From HKST-UBA178 sp965223815 (GTDB lineage Bacteria > Pseudomonadota > Gammaproteobacteria > Chromatiales > Chromatiaceae), in contig OZ245019.1 of assembly GCA_965223815.1 (NCBI GenBank), positions 310,001-374,000 on the forward strand: a stretch of 64,000 nucleotides of DNA, given 5' to 3'. This document shows, one piece after another, positions 25,469 through 34,670 of the stretch. Each line of letters starts with the position of its first letter. The stretch's first letter is position 1. The translations under genes were made by a program, and so were the position numbers. The notes beneath the pieces are model-generated. The model was not told where the DNA came from. It was given only the letters and a program-made list of their open reading frames with translations, and did not search any database.

Positions 25469-25503
25469 ATACACCCCTGTATGGAATACAGTACACCTCT
25501 GTA
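25469..25503. promoter_or_regulatory. tandem palindromic operator upstream of tetR 2
   Basis: ATACACCCCTGTAT (25469-25482) is a perfect 5-base palindrome with a 4-base spacer, and TACACCTCTGTA (25492-25503) repeats it with 4-base arms. Centres are 22 bases apart, about two helical turns. The site begins 8 bases before the tetR 2 start and probably mediates autorepression; it could also affect the divergent gene at 25634. Confidence 0.65.
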
Positions 25504-25633
25504 TGTTTTTTATCAAGGCAGCAGAGCGATCATGCCGTTTCTTGAATGCCTGCTTGTTAATCGGATGGTCAACTCTAGTGCTATTATCAGCCGCTCATGC
25601 CCTAATGATCAGTGATGTTTTTACTCGCCAAAG

Positions 25634-27466
25634 ATGCCTGTGTTAACCCAGCGCCTTCTGCTTACCCTCTTTTTAACGTTTATGGCCAACTCTGCCCTGG
25701 GGGACTGGATTAATCTGACAGGGGCGGAAACAGCTCCCAATATCGCCGAGATCTATGTGTTGGACGACCGGGTAAGGTTGGCGCTGGAGGTCTATATCGA
25801 AGATCTCGAGAGTTTTAAGGAGTTGATTCCTAATGACTGGGTTAGGGACAACAGCGTGCTCCGGCCATCTCTCGAAGCGCGCATGGAGCATTTTGCGCAA
25901 CAGGTTTTCGCTGTAATCGCAGAAGACGGCGAGCGTCTGCCGGCACGGCTAGTGCTGGTGGAGCCGCGACTGCGGGTGGACAGGAAGTCTCCCTATGCGG
26001 GAATGATTAACCCCATAACCAGGATGCGAGTTCCCGAGCCGCCTGCTGATAAGCGTGTGCTCTATGCGGAACTGGAGTACCCATTCCCTGGTCAGCCTGA
26101 ACAGATCACCCTGGTACCGCCCCTGGATGCAGACGGGGGCGCAACCACGACAATCGGGTTTATCGCCTATCACAAGGCGGTACCGGTAATCGATTTTCGC
26201 TATTTGGGACAGCCTGAGAGGTTAAGACTGGATTGGGCCGATCCCTGGTACACTCGGTTTGAGAATCCCAATCTGAAGCGCCATCACAAATCGGCGCTAA
26301 TGTCCTTCCTCTATGTGGAGCCGTATGAGGTGCGCCATGAAATTCTGGCCCGCGTCAAGGATATGGGGGAGTGGATGGACCTCCAGCTGCGAGGGAGAGA
26401 GTTTATTGAGAAGGATGAACTGGAGCCGCTCAAACAGCGCATTGGGGCGTTTTTACTAGGGCGCAATCCTCTCACCATCGATGGTCGTGCGGCCAAGCCC
26501 ATTCTGGAACGCAGCAATTACGTTAAGGTGTCACTAACCGGAATCAAATTAGTGGAGCAACCTGAAAGGCTGGAAGTCTCCACGGCAATCGTCGGTGTGA
26601 TTATCACCTATCTCACCGATGGTCTGCCTGGGAAGGTCGAGGTCGACTGGGATTTGTTTACCGACCAGCTTCAGCGCATTCCAACCTTGGCTACCGATCC
26701 CGCTGGCCCTCTTCCCGGCTTCGTTGCTCCGGATGATAACTTATTGATATGGAATAATTTTCTTAAAAAGTACAAGGTTCCGGTGGTAAATAGGGTGAAT
26801 GTAGAGCAACGACAAGGGGCGTGGCAAGTACCTCTTTTGAGCTTGCTATTGCTGCTTATGGTGCTGCCCCTGACATGGTACCTGGTTAGACAGCAGAGGC
26901 GAGGGAGGCGGCAGGTTCGTTATCCACTTGCCGGCCTGGTTTTACTCTTGGCTGGCGGGGTTGTGGCCTATCCCTATTTTCGGATGCAGATCTCCGGCCC
27001 TTCCAGTGCAGTGACAGAACTGAATGAGAAAGAGGCGACAAAGGTGCTCCAGGCGCTGCTGAAGAACATCTACCGCGCTTTCGACTTTCGGGCCGAGGAG
27101 GATGTCTACGATAAGCTGGCGCTCACTGTAAGCGGTGATTTGTTGGCGGATATCTATCTCCAAAACCGACGCTCTTTCGCGGTGCAGCAAGCCGGAGGCG
27201 CCCAGGCTAAGGTCAGGTCGGTGGAAATACTAGAGGTGGATCCTGAAGTGCAAGTGGAAGGTAGCGAGCAATCGTTCAATGTGCTGTGGAATGCCAGCGG
27301 CAGTGTAGGTCATTGGGGACATGTTCATGTACGGAACAACCAGTACCGGGCGTTGATTACGCTGGCCCCGATTGAGGGGAGTTGGCGAATAACAGGTCTG
27401 CAGCTGCTGCAAGAGCGTCGTCTGGATGCCTCAGGCGCCAGTCCGGCGACAGTTGACCGGGGCTAG
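25634..27466 (+). CDS. unrecognised 610-residue envelope protein of the ABC cluster
   Basis: A signal peptide (LLLTLFLTFMANSALG) leads into a periplasmic region of about 370 residues (AEIYVLDDRVRLALEVYIEDLESF near the start). Two membrane helices follow (VPLLSLLLLLMVLPLTWYLV and YPLAGLVLLLAGGVVAYPYF), then a C-terminal domain of about 150 residues (YRAFDFRAEEDVYDKLALTV; VGHWGHVHVRNNQYRALITL). I do not recognise the family. The ABC ATPase gene starts 15 bases later and a permease follows, so the three genes look like one operon. A role as the exported or envelope component of that transporter is inference. Confidence 0.7.
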   Translation: MPVLTQRLLLTLFLTFMANSALGDWINLTGAETAPNIAEIYVLDDRVRLALEVYIEDLESFKELIPNDWVRDNSVLRPSLEARMEHFAQQVFAVIAEDGERLPARLVLVEPRLRVDRKSPYAGMINPITRMRVPEPPADKRVLYAELEYPFPGQPEQITLVPPLDADGGATTTIGFIAYHKAVPVIDFRYLGQPERLRLDWADPWYTRFENPNLKRHHKSALMSFLYVEPYEVRHEILARVKDMGEWMDLQLRGREFIEKDELEPLKQRIGAFLLGRNPLTIDGRAAKPILERSNYVKVSLTGIKLVEQPERLEVSTAIVGVIITYLTDGLPGKVEVDWDLFTDQLQRIPTLATDPAGPLPGFVAPDDNLLIWNNFLKKYKVPVVNRVNVEQRQGAWQVPLLSLLLLLMVLPLTWYLVRQQRRGRRQVRYPLAGLVLLLAGGVVAYPYFRMQISGPSSAVTELNEKEATKVLQALLKNIYRAFDFRAEEDVYDKLALTVSGDLLADIYLQNRRSFAVQQAGGAQAKVRSVEILEVDPEVQVEGSEQSFNVLWNASGSVGHWGHVHVRNNQYRALITLAPIEGSWRITGLQLLQERRLDASGASPATVDRG

Positions 27467-27481
27467 CGGGAGTCTCAGGGC

Positions 27482-28141
27482 ATGCTTTCTGTTCAGGGGT
27501 TGGAGTTCAAGTACGCGAATGGCGGGTTTCGCTTGCGGGTCCCGGAGTTTTTCGTCGAAACCGGCGAACGGGTGGCCGTCATCGGGCCCAGCGGATCCGG
27601 CAAGACCACGCTGCTGGATCTGATATCGGGGATAAAAGTACCTTCCGCGGGAGAGATCTGTATTGGTAATGAGAGCCTGAGCCGGCTTGATGATTCCGCG
27701 CGCCGTGATTTCCGGCTTCGGCACATCGGTTTCGTGTTTCAGGATTTTGAACTGCTGGAGTATCTGAATGTACTCGACAATATACTCCATCCCTATCGCA
27801 TAGGACCTGGCCTGCAATTGGTGGCGGCGGTAAGGTTGCGGGCGGAAAGACTCGCCGAACAATTGGGTGTCGCGGACAAGTTACGACGTCATCCCAGGCA
27901 GCTGTCTCAGGGAGAGCGCCAGCGAGTGGCTATCTGCAGGGCGCTGCTGCCCGATCGCAGATTGGTTCTTGCGGATGAGGCCACTGGCAACCTGGATCCG
28001 GAAAATAAGTTGAGGATCATGGATCTGTTATTCGAGAATGTGGCGGTTCGAGGGGCGCCCCTACTGGCCGTGACACACGACCACGAGCTGCTCAACAGAT
28101 TCGACAGGATTGTGGATTTTCGACAGTTCGGTGATATTTGA
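27482..28141 (+). CDS. ABC transporter ATP-binding protein (LolD/MacB type)
   Basis: 219 residues, all nucleotide-binding domain: Walker A GPSGSGKTTLLDLISG, Q-loop near FVFQDFELLEYL, signature LSQGERQRVAICRALL, Walker B RLVLADEATGNLD and H-loop VTHDHELL. The short single-domain form and the ADEATGNLD string are those of the LolD/MacB/FtsE group, whose partners are FtsX-like permeases that do mechanical work across the envelope rather than classical transport. The stop overlaps the permease start (TGATG). Confidence 0.92.
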   Translation: MLSVQGLEFKYANGGFRLRVPEFFVETGERVAVIGPSGSGKTTLLDLISGIKVPSAGEICIGNESLSRLDDSARRDFRLRHIGFVFQDFELLEYLNVLDNILHPYRIGPGLQLVAAVRLRAERLAEQLGVADKLRRHPRQLSQGERQRVAICRALLPDRRLVLADEATGNLDPENKLRIMDLLFENVAVRGAPLLAVTHDHELLNRFDRIVDFRQFGDI

Positions 28142-29313
28142 TGCAAATCCTTTATATCGCCGTGCAGTATATCCTGTTCCATCGGATCAGGAGCCTCATC
28201 CTGATCGCCTGTATCACCCTCGTTGCCTGCCTTCCGCTGTCGCTGCACTTATTGTTGCAGGAGGCGGAAAGGTCGTTACGGGCGCGCTCTGTGGATACGC
28301 CGCTATTACTGGGGGCCAGGGGGAGTAATCTCGACTTAGTGATGCGCAGTCTCTATTTCGAGGGAAGGTTGCAGCAAACTGTTTCCATGGCCTTGGTGGA
28401 GCGTCTGGAGGAGCAGGGGTTGGCCACACCGGTGCCGCTATACCTGCGCTTTCAGGCTCGTGGATTCCCTATCGTTGGGACCACCCTTGACTATTTTCAA
28501 TTACGTGGATTGGCGGTCGATATGGGGCGCCCACCGGCTCTATTGGGCGAGGCCGTGCTCGGCTCCGAAGTGGCGGCGATATTAGACCTGAAGCCGGGAG
28601 ACAGGCTGCTCTCGACGCCGGAGAATCTGTTCGATCTGGCGGGCGCGTACCCGCTGAGCATGGAGGTGGTGGGGATCCTCAGACCCAGCCATTCTGCAGA
28701 TGACCGTGCCATATTCACGGACATCAAGACCGCCTGGGTGATCGCTGGGCTGGGTCATGGCCACCAGGATCTGGCCAGCACAAATGATAACAGCGTTATT
28801 TTGGATCGCGACGCGTCCAATGTGACGGCCAATGCCAAGCTGGTTCAATACACGGAGATCGATGAAAGTAACCTTTATTCCTTCCACTTTCATGGCAACC
28901 CGGTCGATTACCCAGTAAGTGCTGTGATTGCCTATCCGGAAAGTGAAAAGGCCGGCACTATTCTTCGTGGTCGTTTCCTGGAGAGTGAGCGCTACCAAGT
29001 TATTTTGCCAGCGGATGTTATTGGCGGGTTAATGGAGAGTATCTTCCGCATCAAGCAGGTGCTGAATGGGGTGGTGGTGATAGTAGGGCTCTCTACGCTG
29101 TTGGCACTGGCGCTAGTTTTTTCTCTATCGATGCGGCTCCGGCAGGGAGAGATGGAGACCATCTTCAAGCTCGGCTGTAGTCGTTAGACCATGGCGAAGT
29201 TGCTAGCGGCGGAAATAGGTATCCTGGTGGTGGCCAGCCTCACATTGGGTAGTTTGCTGGCCCTGGTGACACTTCGCTTCAGTGATACCGTTATACGCTC
29301 ACTACTTTTCTGA
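28141..29313 (+). pseudogene. FtsX-like ABC permease interrupted by an in-frame TAG
   Basis: From the ATG at 28141 the frame runs 348 codons to TAG at 29185-29187, after an N-terminal helix (YILFHRIRSLILIACITLVACLPL), a MacB-type periplasmic domain and two further helices. The stop falls inside the FtsX motif: ...KLGCSR, TAG, then TMAKLLAAEIGILVV. The same frame continues for 41 more codons through the expected last helix to TGA at 29311-29313. A single change (for example CAG to TAG) explains this. The short product would lack its final helix. Recent inactivation, readthrough or a sequencing error are the options. Confidence 0.75.
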
Positions 29314-29330
29314 GCCCAGGGGGATTCAAG

Positions 29331-29579
29331 GTGTTGGTGATGGCTCGGAAAATTCGGGGAACCCTGATGCGAGTACTGGTGTATTCATTCTTTTTATATA
29401 CAGCTGCTGTTAGCGACTACTGGAAACGCATCCGCGCTCGTCTGCTGAGGATGGGGATTGAAGTAGCCTTATTCAGACCTCTCGGCAGGCGTCCTGCGGA
29501 TGGAGATTTACTCAGTATTATGGCGAAAAATCTGGAGCGGGCGCTTAACCGGTTCGGGAATTCGCTCGATTCCCCATAG
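29331..29579 (+). CDS. small basic protein, doubtful
   Basis: An open frame of 82 codons starts 17 bases after the permease end. The translation is Arg-rich with one weak hydrophobic segment (VLVYSFFLYTAAV) and no known motif. No convincing Shine-Dalgarno is visible. It may be a real last gene of the ABC operon or a chance frame. Confidence 0.3.
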   Translation: MLVMARKIRGTLMRVLVYSFFLYTAAVSDYWKRIRARLLRMGIEVALFRPLGRRPADGDLLSIMAKNLERALNRFGNSLDSP

Positions 29580-29936
29580 CCCTAACTAATTGTGGTCGAA
29601 AACCACATGCCGCTCCAACTTGTGATTGTTCTGCAACTGATTTGTAGGAAAACTTCCCTCGTCCGGCCTTTAAATTGAGGTCATGTCGCGTTATTACGAT
29701 CTTTACTGACACTAATCTAACCGATAATTAATCTAGAAAGATGCTTTAACTTACTGAGTATCACTATATATTGGGGTTTATAGACCTGTAATTCACAATG
29801 CGGCGTTACTTTTTTGCAACAAATCAAGTTTTGTTGTTTTTTTCAAAAAAACTGTTGCAAAAGCGTTTCCCTGGGTCTAACATTCAACCTGCACAACATC
29901 TGGTTACTTTTGTTTTTACTGCGGGAGTTCTACTCA
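29580..29936. promoter_or_regulatory. AT-rich upstream region and structured leader of the porin gene
   Basis: This 357-base stretch has no gene and is much richer in A+T than its neighbours. From 29812 to 29862 it holds nested inverted repeats: outer arms TTTTGCAAC/GTTGCAAAA (29812-29820 and 29854-29862), and an inner perfect palindrome GTTTTTTTCAAAAAAAC (29836-29852). They end about 75 bases before the porin start and could be a 5' UTR hairpin, a transcription attenuator or a regulator site. An exact promoter cannot be fixed by eye. Confidence 0.5.
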
Positions 29937-30947
29937 ATGAAAAAGAATCTGATCACACTGGCAGTCGCCGGCGCCCTGGTTGCTCCGTCCGCCTTTGCCG
30001 AGACTACCCTCTACGGCCGTCTCGACACCTCTTTGAACTATCTGGATACTGACGACGTCGTTCTTTTTGACGAAGATGGCAACTCTACTAGTGTAGCCGT
30101 CAGCGATGAAAACTTCTGGGATGTCAGCACCAACACCACCCGTATCGGCGTCAAGGGCTCCGAAGATCTGGGTAACGGCCTCAAGGCTATCTTCCAGGCC
30201 GAGTGGGCGTTCTCCAGCTCCGAGGGCGGTTCCACCGCCGGTGGCCTCCGCAATCGTCTGGCCTACGCCGGCTTGAGCGGCGGTTGGGGTACTGCGGCTA
30301 TCGGTCGTCAGTGGACGCCTTACTACGGCGCGGTCGACAAGACTGATATCTTCAACAACGCTACCTATAACGCAACCTACCTGGGTACCTTCCGTACCGG
30401 TAACGCCATCAGCTACGTCACCCCTAACTGGAACGGTTTCGTGGCCAAGGCCGCCCTCGTCATCGACGGCGGCAATACTGCCAAAAAGTCTATTGACGCT
30501 TACAACCTGAGTGCTCAGTATGACAACGGCCCCATCAGCCTGGGTCTTGGCTACCACAGGGGCTATGGTGTCGAAGATACTGAGGACACCAAGGTCTGGG
30601 GTGTTGCCGGTAGCTACAACTTCGGTATGGCCAAGATCATCGCCCAGTACGAAGACATGGAACGCCCTTCACTGTTCGACCCCACCGACAAGATGGACTG
30701 GAAGGAGTGGAACATCGCGGCTGAAGGCTACTTCGGCAACAACACCATCCGTGGTCAGTTCGGTAACCTGGACTACGATCTGGACGACGACAACATCTGG
30801 GCAGTGGGCTGGCAGTACAACTTCTCCAAGCGCACCCGCACCTATGTTGAGTATGGCGACATAACCGGTATTTCCCGTGAGAACGTTGAACAGGTGGCTG
30901 TTGGATCTTCCAAGATCTTCACCGCTGGCTTCCGTCACGACTTCTAA
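29937..30947 (+). CDS. Gram-negative porin
   Basis: 336 residues from the ATG at 29937; the open frame extends upstream only through leader DNA. A signal peptide (LITLAVAGALVAPSAFA) is followed by ETTLYGRLDTSLNY, the usual first strand of general porins, then RIGVKGSEDLGNGLKAIFQAEW, the L3-like GNAISYVTPNWNGF, and the terminal TAGFRHDF with final Phe. It belongs to the trimeric 16-stranded diffusion porins of Beta- and Gammaproteobacteria. Its codon use (GGT, CGT, AAC) looks optimised, suggesting high expression. A strong terminator follows. Confidence 0.95.
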   Translation: MKKNLITLAVAGALVAPSAFAETTLYGRLDTSLNYLDTDDVVLFDEDGNSTSVAVSDENFWDVSTNTTRIGVKGSEDLGNGLKAIFQAEWAFSSSEGGSTAGGLRNRLAYAGLSGGWGTAAIGRQWTPYYGAVDKTDIFNNATYNATYLGTFRTGNAISYVTPNWNGFVAKAALVIDGGNTAKKSIDAYNLSAQYDNGPISLGLGYHRGYGVEDTEDTKVWGVAGSYNFGMAKIIAQYEDMERPSLFDPTDKMDWKEWNIAAEGYFGNNTIRGQFGNLDYDLDDDNIWAVGWQYNFSKRTRTYVEYGDITGISRENVEQVAVGSSKIFTAGFRHDF

Positions 30948-30973
30948 GTCTGGTTCAGAAGTTTGAAGTACTT

Positions 30974-31000
30974 AAACGGGACCTTCGGGTCCCGTTTTTT
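30974..31000 (+). terminator. rho-independent terminator of the porin gene
   Basis: A 10-base-pair perfect stem AAACGGGACC/GGTCCCGTTT with a TTCG tetraloop is followed by a T-run, 27 bases after the porin stop. This is a textbook intrinsic terminator. Confidence 0.93.
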
Positions 31001-31221
31001 ATGCTCGGAATTCTGGCGTCTGCCGATCGAGTCGGTCGCGTCTCTTTGGCTTGCGGACGCAGGCTGAAGGAGAACGCCAATCCTTTGGTTTGGGGCATGT
31101 GCCTCAATTTTCCCCAGGTTGTAAAAATAGGTTATATTGCCGATTGGACGGGCCATTAAGGGCCCGCCTTGAAAACTACAAACCCAATGGGTAACGGAAG
31201 AACGAATCGAGGATGACGAGC

Positions 31222-32340
31222 ATGAAATTGAGAGTGGGACACAAGATGCTGATTGCGGCGCTGGGCTTGGGCTTGGCATTCCCCCTGGCAGCGGCGGATA
31301 CCATTAAATTGGGCGTGGCCGGCGCCCATAGTGGTGACCTGGCTTCCTATGGTTTGCCCAGTGTCAACGCGGCGAAGATCGTAGTCGAACAAGTCAATGC
31401 GGCGGGCGGCATCGACGGCAAGCAGGTGGAATTGCTGGTCGAGGATGATGTCTGCAAACCGGAGGTGGCGACCAATACCGCTACCAAACTGGTTTCCGAC
31501 GGGGTGCACGTGGTCATGGGGCATATCTGCTCCGGCGCTACCAAAGCGGCACTGCCGATTTACCTGGACGCAGGGGTGGTCGTTATGTCCCCTTCTGCCA
31601 CCAATCCTGGGTTGACCCAAAGCGGGGATTATCCCAACTTCTTTAGGACCATCGCCTCCGATGACGCCCAGGCGCGAACTGAAGTGGATTTTGCCATCAA
31701 CACCTTGGGGCTAAAGAAAATTGCCGTTATCCACGACAAGGGTGACTACGGAAAGGGACTTGCGGAGTTTGCCAAGACGTTCCTGGAAGAGTCAGGCAAA
31801 GCCGAAGTGGTGTTATACGAGGGCATCACCCCCGGTGCGGTGGATTACTCTGCGGTAGTCCAAAAGATCAAACGCTCCAATGCCGAGGCGGTCATTTACG
31901 GTGGTTACCACCCGGAGGCCTCCAAGATTGTCACCCAGATGCGCAAAAAGCGTATGAAGACGATCTTTATCTCCGACGATGGGGTGAAGGACGATACGTT
32001 TATCAAGGTCGCAGGTAAACATGCAGAAGGCGTTTACGCAACTGGCCCTAAAGACACCTCTTCCAACCCCCTCTCCAAGCAAGCCGCCGAGGCCCATAAA
32101 AAAGCTTACGGCAGTGATCATGGCGCTTTCTACGAGAATGCCTACTCGGCAGTGCTTGCATTGTTGAATGCAATCGATAAGGCTGACTCCACCGATATGG
32201 CTGCCGTGAAAAAGGCATTGCAAAACAACGATGTGGACACTCCGGTCGGTAGCATTCGTTTCGATGAGAGGGGCGATGCGGTCGGCGTGGGATTTGCCAT
32301 GTTTCAGGTGAGAGACGGGAAGTACGTCGAGGTCAAATAG
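31222..32340 (+). CDS. livK: branched-chain amino acid ABC transporter, substrate-binding protein
   Basis: 372 residues from the ATG at 31222, nine bases after GAGG; an ATG at 31213 has no room for a Shine-Dalgarno. A signal peptide (LIAALGLGLAFPLAAA) precedes a periplasmic binding protein of the Leu/Ile/Val type: DTIKLGVAGAHSGDLASYGL, GVHVVMGHICSGATKAALP, VVMSPSATNPGLT. It should bind branched-chain or related amino acids and deliver them to LivHM. It heads livKHMGF but is separated from livH by 196 bases with hairpins, which would allow extra production of the binding protein. Confidence 0.93.
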   Translation: MKLRVGHKMLIAALGLGLAFPLAAADTIKLGVAGAHSGDLASYGLPSVNAAKIVVEQVNAAGGIDGKQVELLVEDDVCKPEVATNTATKLVSDGVHVVMGHICSGATKAALPIYLDAGVVVMSPSATNPGLTQSGDYPNFFRTIASDDAQARTEVDFAINTLGLKKIAVIHDKGDYGKGLAEFAKTFLEESGKAEVVLYEGITPGAVDYSAVVQKIKRSNAEAVIYGGYHPEASKIVTQMRKKRMKTIFISDDGVKDDTFIKVAGKHAEGVYATGPKDTSSNPLSKQAAEAHKKAYGSDHGAFYENAYSAVLALLNAIDKADSTDMAAVKKALQNNDVDTPVGSIRFDERGDAVGVGFAMFQVRDGKYVEVK

Positions 32341-32383
32341 TCTCCTTTCTGCGGCAGGGTTCGGTTGCGGAAGAAACTGCTGT

Positions 32384-32493
32384 CCCCGTTCATCTGCTGA
32401 GCGGGGGCGGTTGTAAGCTGATCCAACGGACCTGCCAATCATTACCCAGTTGAGCATTTACCGTGGGCGCATACCGGCACCTGCCTGTATGCG
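32384..32493 (+). repeat. two hairpins between livK and livH
   Basis: CCCCG/CGGGG arms (32384-32388 and 32402-32406) and a 7-base perfect repeat CGCATAC/GTATGCG (32468-32474 and 32487-32493) lie in the only long gap of the liv operon. Neither has a T-run, so mRNA stabilisation or partial attenuation fits better than full termination. Confidence 0.45.
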
Positions 32494-32536
32494 GCCCCGA
32501 TTGCCGGCCTGAAACCAGGTCACAGCGGATAGCCGA

Positions 32537-33439
32537 ATGGAATATTTTATCGAACTGTTCTTCAGCGGCCTGACCCGAGGTTCAATCTATGCGCTAATTG
32601 CCCTCGGCTATACTATGGTCTACGGAATCATCGGCCTGATCAACTTCGCCCACGGCGAGATTTATATGATCGGTGCGTTCACCTCTTTCGTGGTGGCAAC
32701 CGTGCTTTCCATATACGGCTTTCCCATCTTGAGTATTGTAGTACTTGCGGGGCTGGCCGCTGCAGTCTGGTCTGCAGCCTATGGTTTTACCGTGGAGAAG
32801 ATTGCCTATACACCTCTGCGTAAGGCGCCGCGGTTGTCTGCTTTGATCAGTGCCATCGGCATGTCCATTTTCTTGCAGAACTATGTTTTGTTGGCACAAA
32901 CCTCCGATTTTCAACCCTTCCCTGAACTGATCCCGGATTTTGAATTCATGGAGCCCTACGTCCACGTGGTTGGCTCCTCCGATATGGTGATACTGGTGAC
33001 AACGGCGGTATCTATGATCTGCCTGACCCTGCTTATAAAATTCACTCGTATCGGTAAGGCGATGCGGGCCACTGCACAGGATCGCACCATGGCCATGCTT
33101 GTGGGAATAGATGTCAACCGGGTTATTTCGGTTACCTTTATCATTGGCTCTGCACTGGCCGCCATCGGTGGCATGTTGATCGCATCCCATATTGGTTCTA
33201 TCCACTACTTCATCGGTTTCATCGCCGGTATCAAGGCATTTACCGCTGCAGTTCTAGGGGGAATCGGCTCGGTTCCCGGCGCGGTGCTCGGCGGCTTCGT
33301 ACTTGGCCTCACCGAGAGCTTTGCCACCGGTTATGTTTCCAGCGATTACGAAGACGTGTTCGCCTTCTCTCTGCTGGTGCTGATTTTGATCTTCAAACCC
33401 TCGGGCCTGTTGGGCCGGGTCGAGACGGAGAAGGTCTGA
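32537..33439 (+). CDS. livH: branched-chain amino acid ABC permease LivH
   Basis: 300 residues, about eight membrane helices. Family strings include LTRGSIYALIALGYTMVYGIIGLINFAHGEIYMIGAF at the start, the EAA-like loop KFTRIGKAMRATAQDRTMAMLVGIDVNRV, and GGIGSVPGAVLGGFVLGLTES. With LivM it forms the inner-membrane channel of the high-affinity branched-chain amino acid importer. livM starts 4 bases after its stop. Confidence 0.95.
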   Translation: MEYFIELFFSGLTRGSIYALIALGYTMVYGIIGLINFAHGEIYMIGAFTSFVVATVLSIYGFPILSIVVLAGLAAAVWSAAYGFTVEKIAYTPLRKAPRLSALISAIGMSIFLQNYVLLAQTSDFQPFPELIPDFEFMEPYVHVVGSSDMVILVTTAVSMICLTLLIKFTRIGKAMRATAQDRTMAMLVGIDVNRVISVTFIIGSALAAIGGMLIASHIGSIHYFIGFIAGIKAFTAAVLGGIGSVPGAVLGGFVLGLTESFATGYVSSDYEDVFAFSLLVLILIFKPSGLLGRVETEKV

Positions 33440-33443
33440 CGCC

Positions 33444-34670
33444 ATGTTTTCTATTGAAGAGCTGAAGCGGTCTCTGTACGTCGCAATTTGGTTTGCCTTC
33501 CTCACCTTCCCATTGATGGTGATCAAAGCGGATCCCATTGAGCGCACCGTGGTCTGGCGCTGGGACAATATGTTCTACGTGGCAATCGGTGCCTTTGTAA
33601 TCTCTTTGTTGATGCGGGCGTTCAATCTGCAGAAGGAGCGACGAAGAGAACGCATCGCCTCCGGCACGGTTGTTGAACGGGAGCCCCTGATACAGGTGAT
33701 CCTCAGGGAGCCCAAGTACCTCTACCCTTTGTCGGGTGCGGTGTTGCTATTTGCGTTGGTGTTTCCATCGCTTTTTTCCACTTATCAAACCAACATCATG
33801 ATAACCGCGTTGATGTACGTGATGCTCGGTTTGGGGCTCAATATCGTTGTCGGACTGGCGGGATTGCTGGATCTGGGGTATGTCGCATTCTATGCGGTGG
33901 GTGCCTATGCCTATGCACTGCTTAATTTCCATTTTGGTGTCGGATTCTGGATTGCGCTCCCCATCGGTGCCCTGCTGGCGGCACTGTTCGGGGTAATACT
34001 TGGGTTTCCGGTACTGCGCCTACGGGGAGACTATTTGGCCATCGTCACCTTGGGGTTCGGCGAGATTATCCGGCTTATTCTGGAAAACTGGAATGATTTT
34101 TCCCAGGGCCCCAGTGGTATCTCCAACATAGATCGCCCCGGGCTGTTCGGTATCGAACTCTCTCTGGAGGGCTCCATTCTCTATCTTTATTATCTAATGA
34201 TAGCGATGGTCATTTTTACCATTTTCGTGGTCAACCGGCTCCAGGATTCCCGGATTGGCCGCGCCTGGATCGCTCTGCGTGAAGATGAGATTGCCTGCCA
34301 GGCGATGGGGATAGACAAGACCAAGACCAAGCTCACCGCCTTTGCGCTGGGCGCCACTTGGGCGGGCATGGTAGGGGTAATTTTCGCGGCCAAGACAACC
34401 TTCATCAATCCCGCGAGTTTCACCTTTCTCGAGTCCGCCATCATTCTCTGTATCGTGGTATTGGGTGGTATGGGCTCTATATTTGGTGTCATCGTGGGCG
34501 CCCTTATCTTGATTTTATTGCCAGAGCATCTGCGGGCGCTCTCGGAATATAGGATGCTGGCTTTCGGGGCAGTGTTGGTAACCATGATGATATTCCGTCC
34601 CCAGGGGATTGTCGCCAATATACGCCGAAGCTACCGCTTTGAGGGTGACAAGGGAGGCGACGGGAAATGA
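33444..34670 (+). CDS. livM: branched-chain amino acid ABC permease LivM
   Basis: 408 residues. The N-terminal 110 residues carry extra helices as in E. coli LivM (longer than the short 320-residue forms), then the conserved core LGLNIVVGLAGLLDLGYVAFYAVGAYAYALL, LRGDYLAIVTLGFGEIIRLIL, SRIGRAWIALREDEIACQAMGID and GGMGSIFGVIVGA. It pairs with LivH. The stop overlaps the livG start (ATGA). Confidence 0.95.
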   Translation: MFSIEELKRSLYVAIWFAFLTFPLMVIKADPIERTVVWRWDNMFYVAIGAFVISLLMRAFNLQKERRRERIASGTVVEREPLIQVILREPKYLYPLSGAVLLFALVFPSLFSTYQTNIMITALMYVMLGLGLNIVVGLAGLLDLGYVAFYAVGAYAYALLNFHFGVGFWIALPIGALLAALFGVILGFPVLRLRGDYLAIVTLGFGEIIRLILENWNDFSQGPSGISNIDRPGLFGIELSLEGSILYLYYLMIAMVIFTIFVVNRLQDSRIGRAWIALREDEIACQAMGIDKTKTKLTAFALGATWAGMVGVIFAAKTTFINPASFTFLESAIILCIVVLGGMGSIFGVIVGALILILLPEHLRALSEYRMLAFGAVLVTMMIFRPQGIVANIRRSYRFEGDKGGDGK

